Positions 63,814 through 64,000 of a stretch of 64,000 bases of DNA are shown piece by piece. A program made the position numbers and the translations under genes. Source of the DNA: Bradyrhizobium sp. CCBAU 53421 (GTDB taxonomy: Bacteria > Pseudomonadota > Alphaproteobacteria > Rhizobiales > Xanthobacteraceae); NCBI RefSeq assembly GCF_015291625.1, contig NZ_CP030047.1, positions 4,278,001-4,342,000 on the forward strand. Reading direction: 5' to 3'. The notes under the pieces were generated by a model. That model was not told the origin of the DNA and did not search any database. It saw nothing but the letters and a program-made list of their open reading frames with translations. The first letter of the stretch is position 1, and each line of letters starts with the position of its first letter.

Positions 63814-64000
63814 GTGGCGGACGGCGTCAGGAAAGACGAAGAATTTTCCGGCACAAGGGAAGTCGAGGAGCGCCATCGTATCAACGAGGCGAACCTCTCG
63901 GCCTGGATGCAGGAACACGTCGAGGGTTATCAGGGCCCGCTCAAGGTCCTGCAATTCAAGGGTGGCCAGTCCAACCCGACCTACAAGCTCGAGACCCCCG
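63814..64000 (+). CDS. Phosphotransferase-family protein (3'-truncated)
   Basis: GTG start at 63814 with AGGGAG at 63801-63806. The visible 62 codons read 'MADGVRKDEEFSGTREVEER...VLQFKGGQSNPTYKLETP', the N-terminal lobe of the APH/phosphotransferase family found next to acyl-CoA dehydrogenases (ACAD10/11-type; 'FKGGQSNPTY' is its nucleotide-binding loop). It runs off the window. In mammals the paired domains handle 4-hydroxyacyl-CoAs, and the bacterial pair may do so as well (family inference). Confidence 0.8.
   Translation, partial: MADGVRKDEEFSGTREVEERHRINEANLSAWMQEHVEGYQGPLKVLQFKGGQSNPTYKLETP

Noticed and set aside
62425..63954. 509-codon leftward open frame opposite the acyl-CoA dehydrogenase
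   Set aside because: Antisense shadow; it also overlaps the start of the phosphotransferase gene.

Overview
The window is GC-rich, densely packed, and reads as a chromosomal stretch of an alphaproteobacterium of the Bradyrhizobium/Rhodopseudomonas type. The basis is codon use, the REP-like palindromes near 60.9 kb, the narK / Ser-Thr kinase-phosphatase / nirB-nirD-nasA nitrate block, and many ABC and acyl-CoA genes. This placement is an inference from gene content; no rRNA or marker gene is present. I see no tRNA, rRNA, insertion sequence, prophage or CRISPR array. Only the first gene (5' end) and the last gene (3' end) are cut by the window.

Region 1 (about 1-12.3 kb) is a glyoxylate/glycerate block. 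After a partial surface-type protein comes a leftward five-gene run of pyruvate kinase, glycerate 2-kinase, an oxalate/formate-type MFS carrier, a fumarylacetoacetase-family enzyme and a ketopantoate-reductase-family enzyme. A CBS-domain protein and a divergent IclR regulator follow, then rightward gcl-hyi-glxR. Together Gcl, Hyi/GlxR, glycerate 2-kinase and pyruvate kinase (with enolase encoded elsewhere) carry glyoxylate to pyruvate.

Region 2 (12.3-35.8 kb) is the most unusual part, a nitrogen-compound (ureide-like) catabolic island. It holds a cytosolic gamma-glutamyltransferase-fold hydrolase resembling oxamate amidohydrolase, a TetR regulator, a cytosine-deaminase-like amidohydrolase and a PuuE-like polysaccharide-deacetylase-fold protein. 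A Liv-type ABC importer follows, whose second permease and both ATPases are one polypeptide. Next come an AllH (DUF2877) protein, two FdrA + DUF1116 pairs around a single carbamate kinase, a BMP-type nucleobase/nucleoside ABC importer and a RutB-like cysteine hydrolase. FdrA, DUF1116 and DUF2877 proteins are the subunits of E. coli oxamate carbamoyltransferase, so the island plausibly splits a carbamoylated substrate to carbamoyl phosphate, conserves ATP through carbamate kinase, and hydrolyses oxamate. The same gene types lie near gcl-hyi-glxR in the E. coli allantoin region. A small domain is free-standing in one module and fused to DUF1116 in the other, and three promoter regions in the island share one sequence motif.

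Region 3 (35.9-48.8 kb) is mixed. It has plsY, a GNAT enzyme, a cupin, an NrtR regulator with a palindromic operator divergent from an SPFH / NAD-kinase-like pair, an APH-fold kinase and a copper-chaperone-like protein. A PQQ alcohol dehydrogenase carrying the lanthanide-type Asp comes with a cytochrome c and an unknown partner. An IclR regulator is divergent from an AidB-like acyl-CoA dehydrogenase.

Region 4 (48.8-57.9 kb) is assimilatory nitrate reduction: a PP2C-kinase fusion and narK leftward, nirB-nirD-nasA rightward. The 634-base divergent gap holds a sigma54-like promoter and an ANTAR-type hairpin leader. Region 5 (58-64 kb) has an exported amidohydrolase, a small Gly/His-rich protein, a class III CoA-transferase, a REP element, a RidA protein, a TetR regulator divergent from an acyl-CoA dehydrogenase, and the start of a phosphotransferase-family gene.
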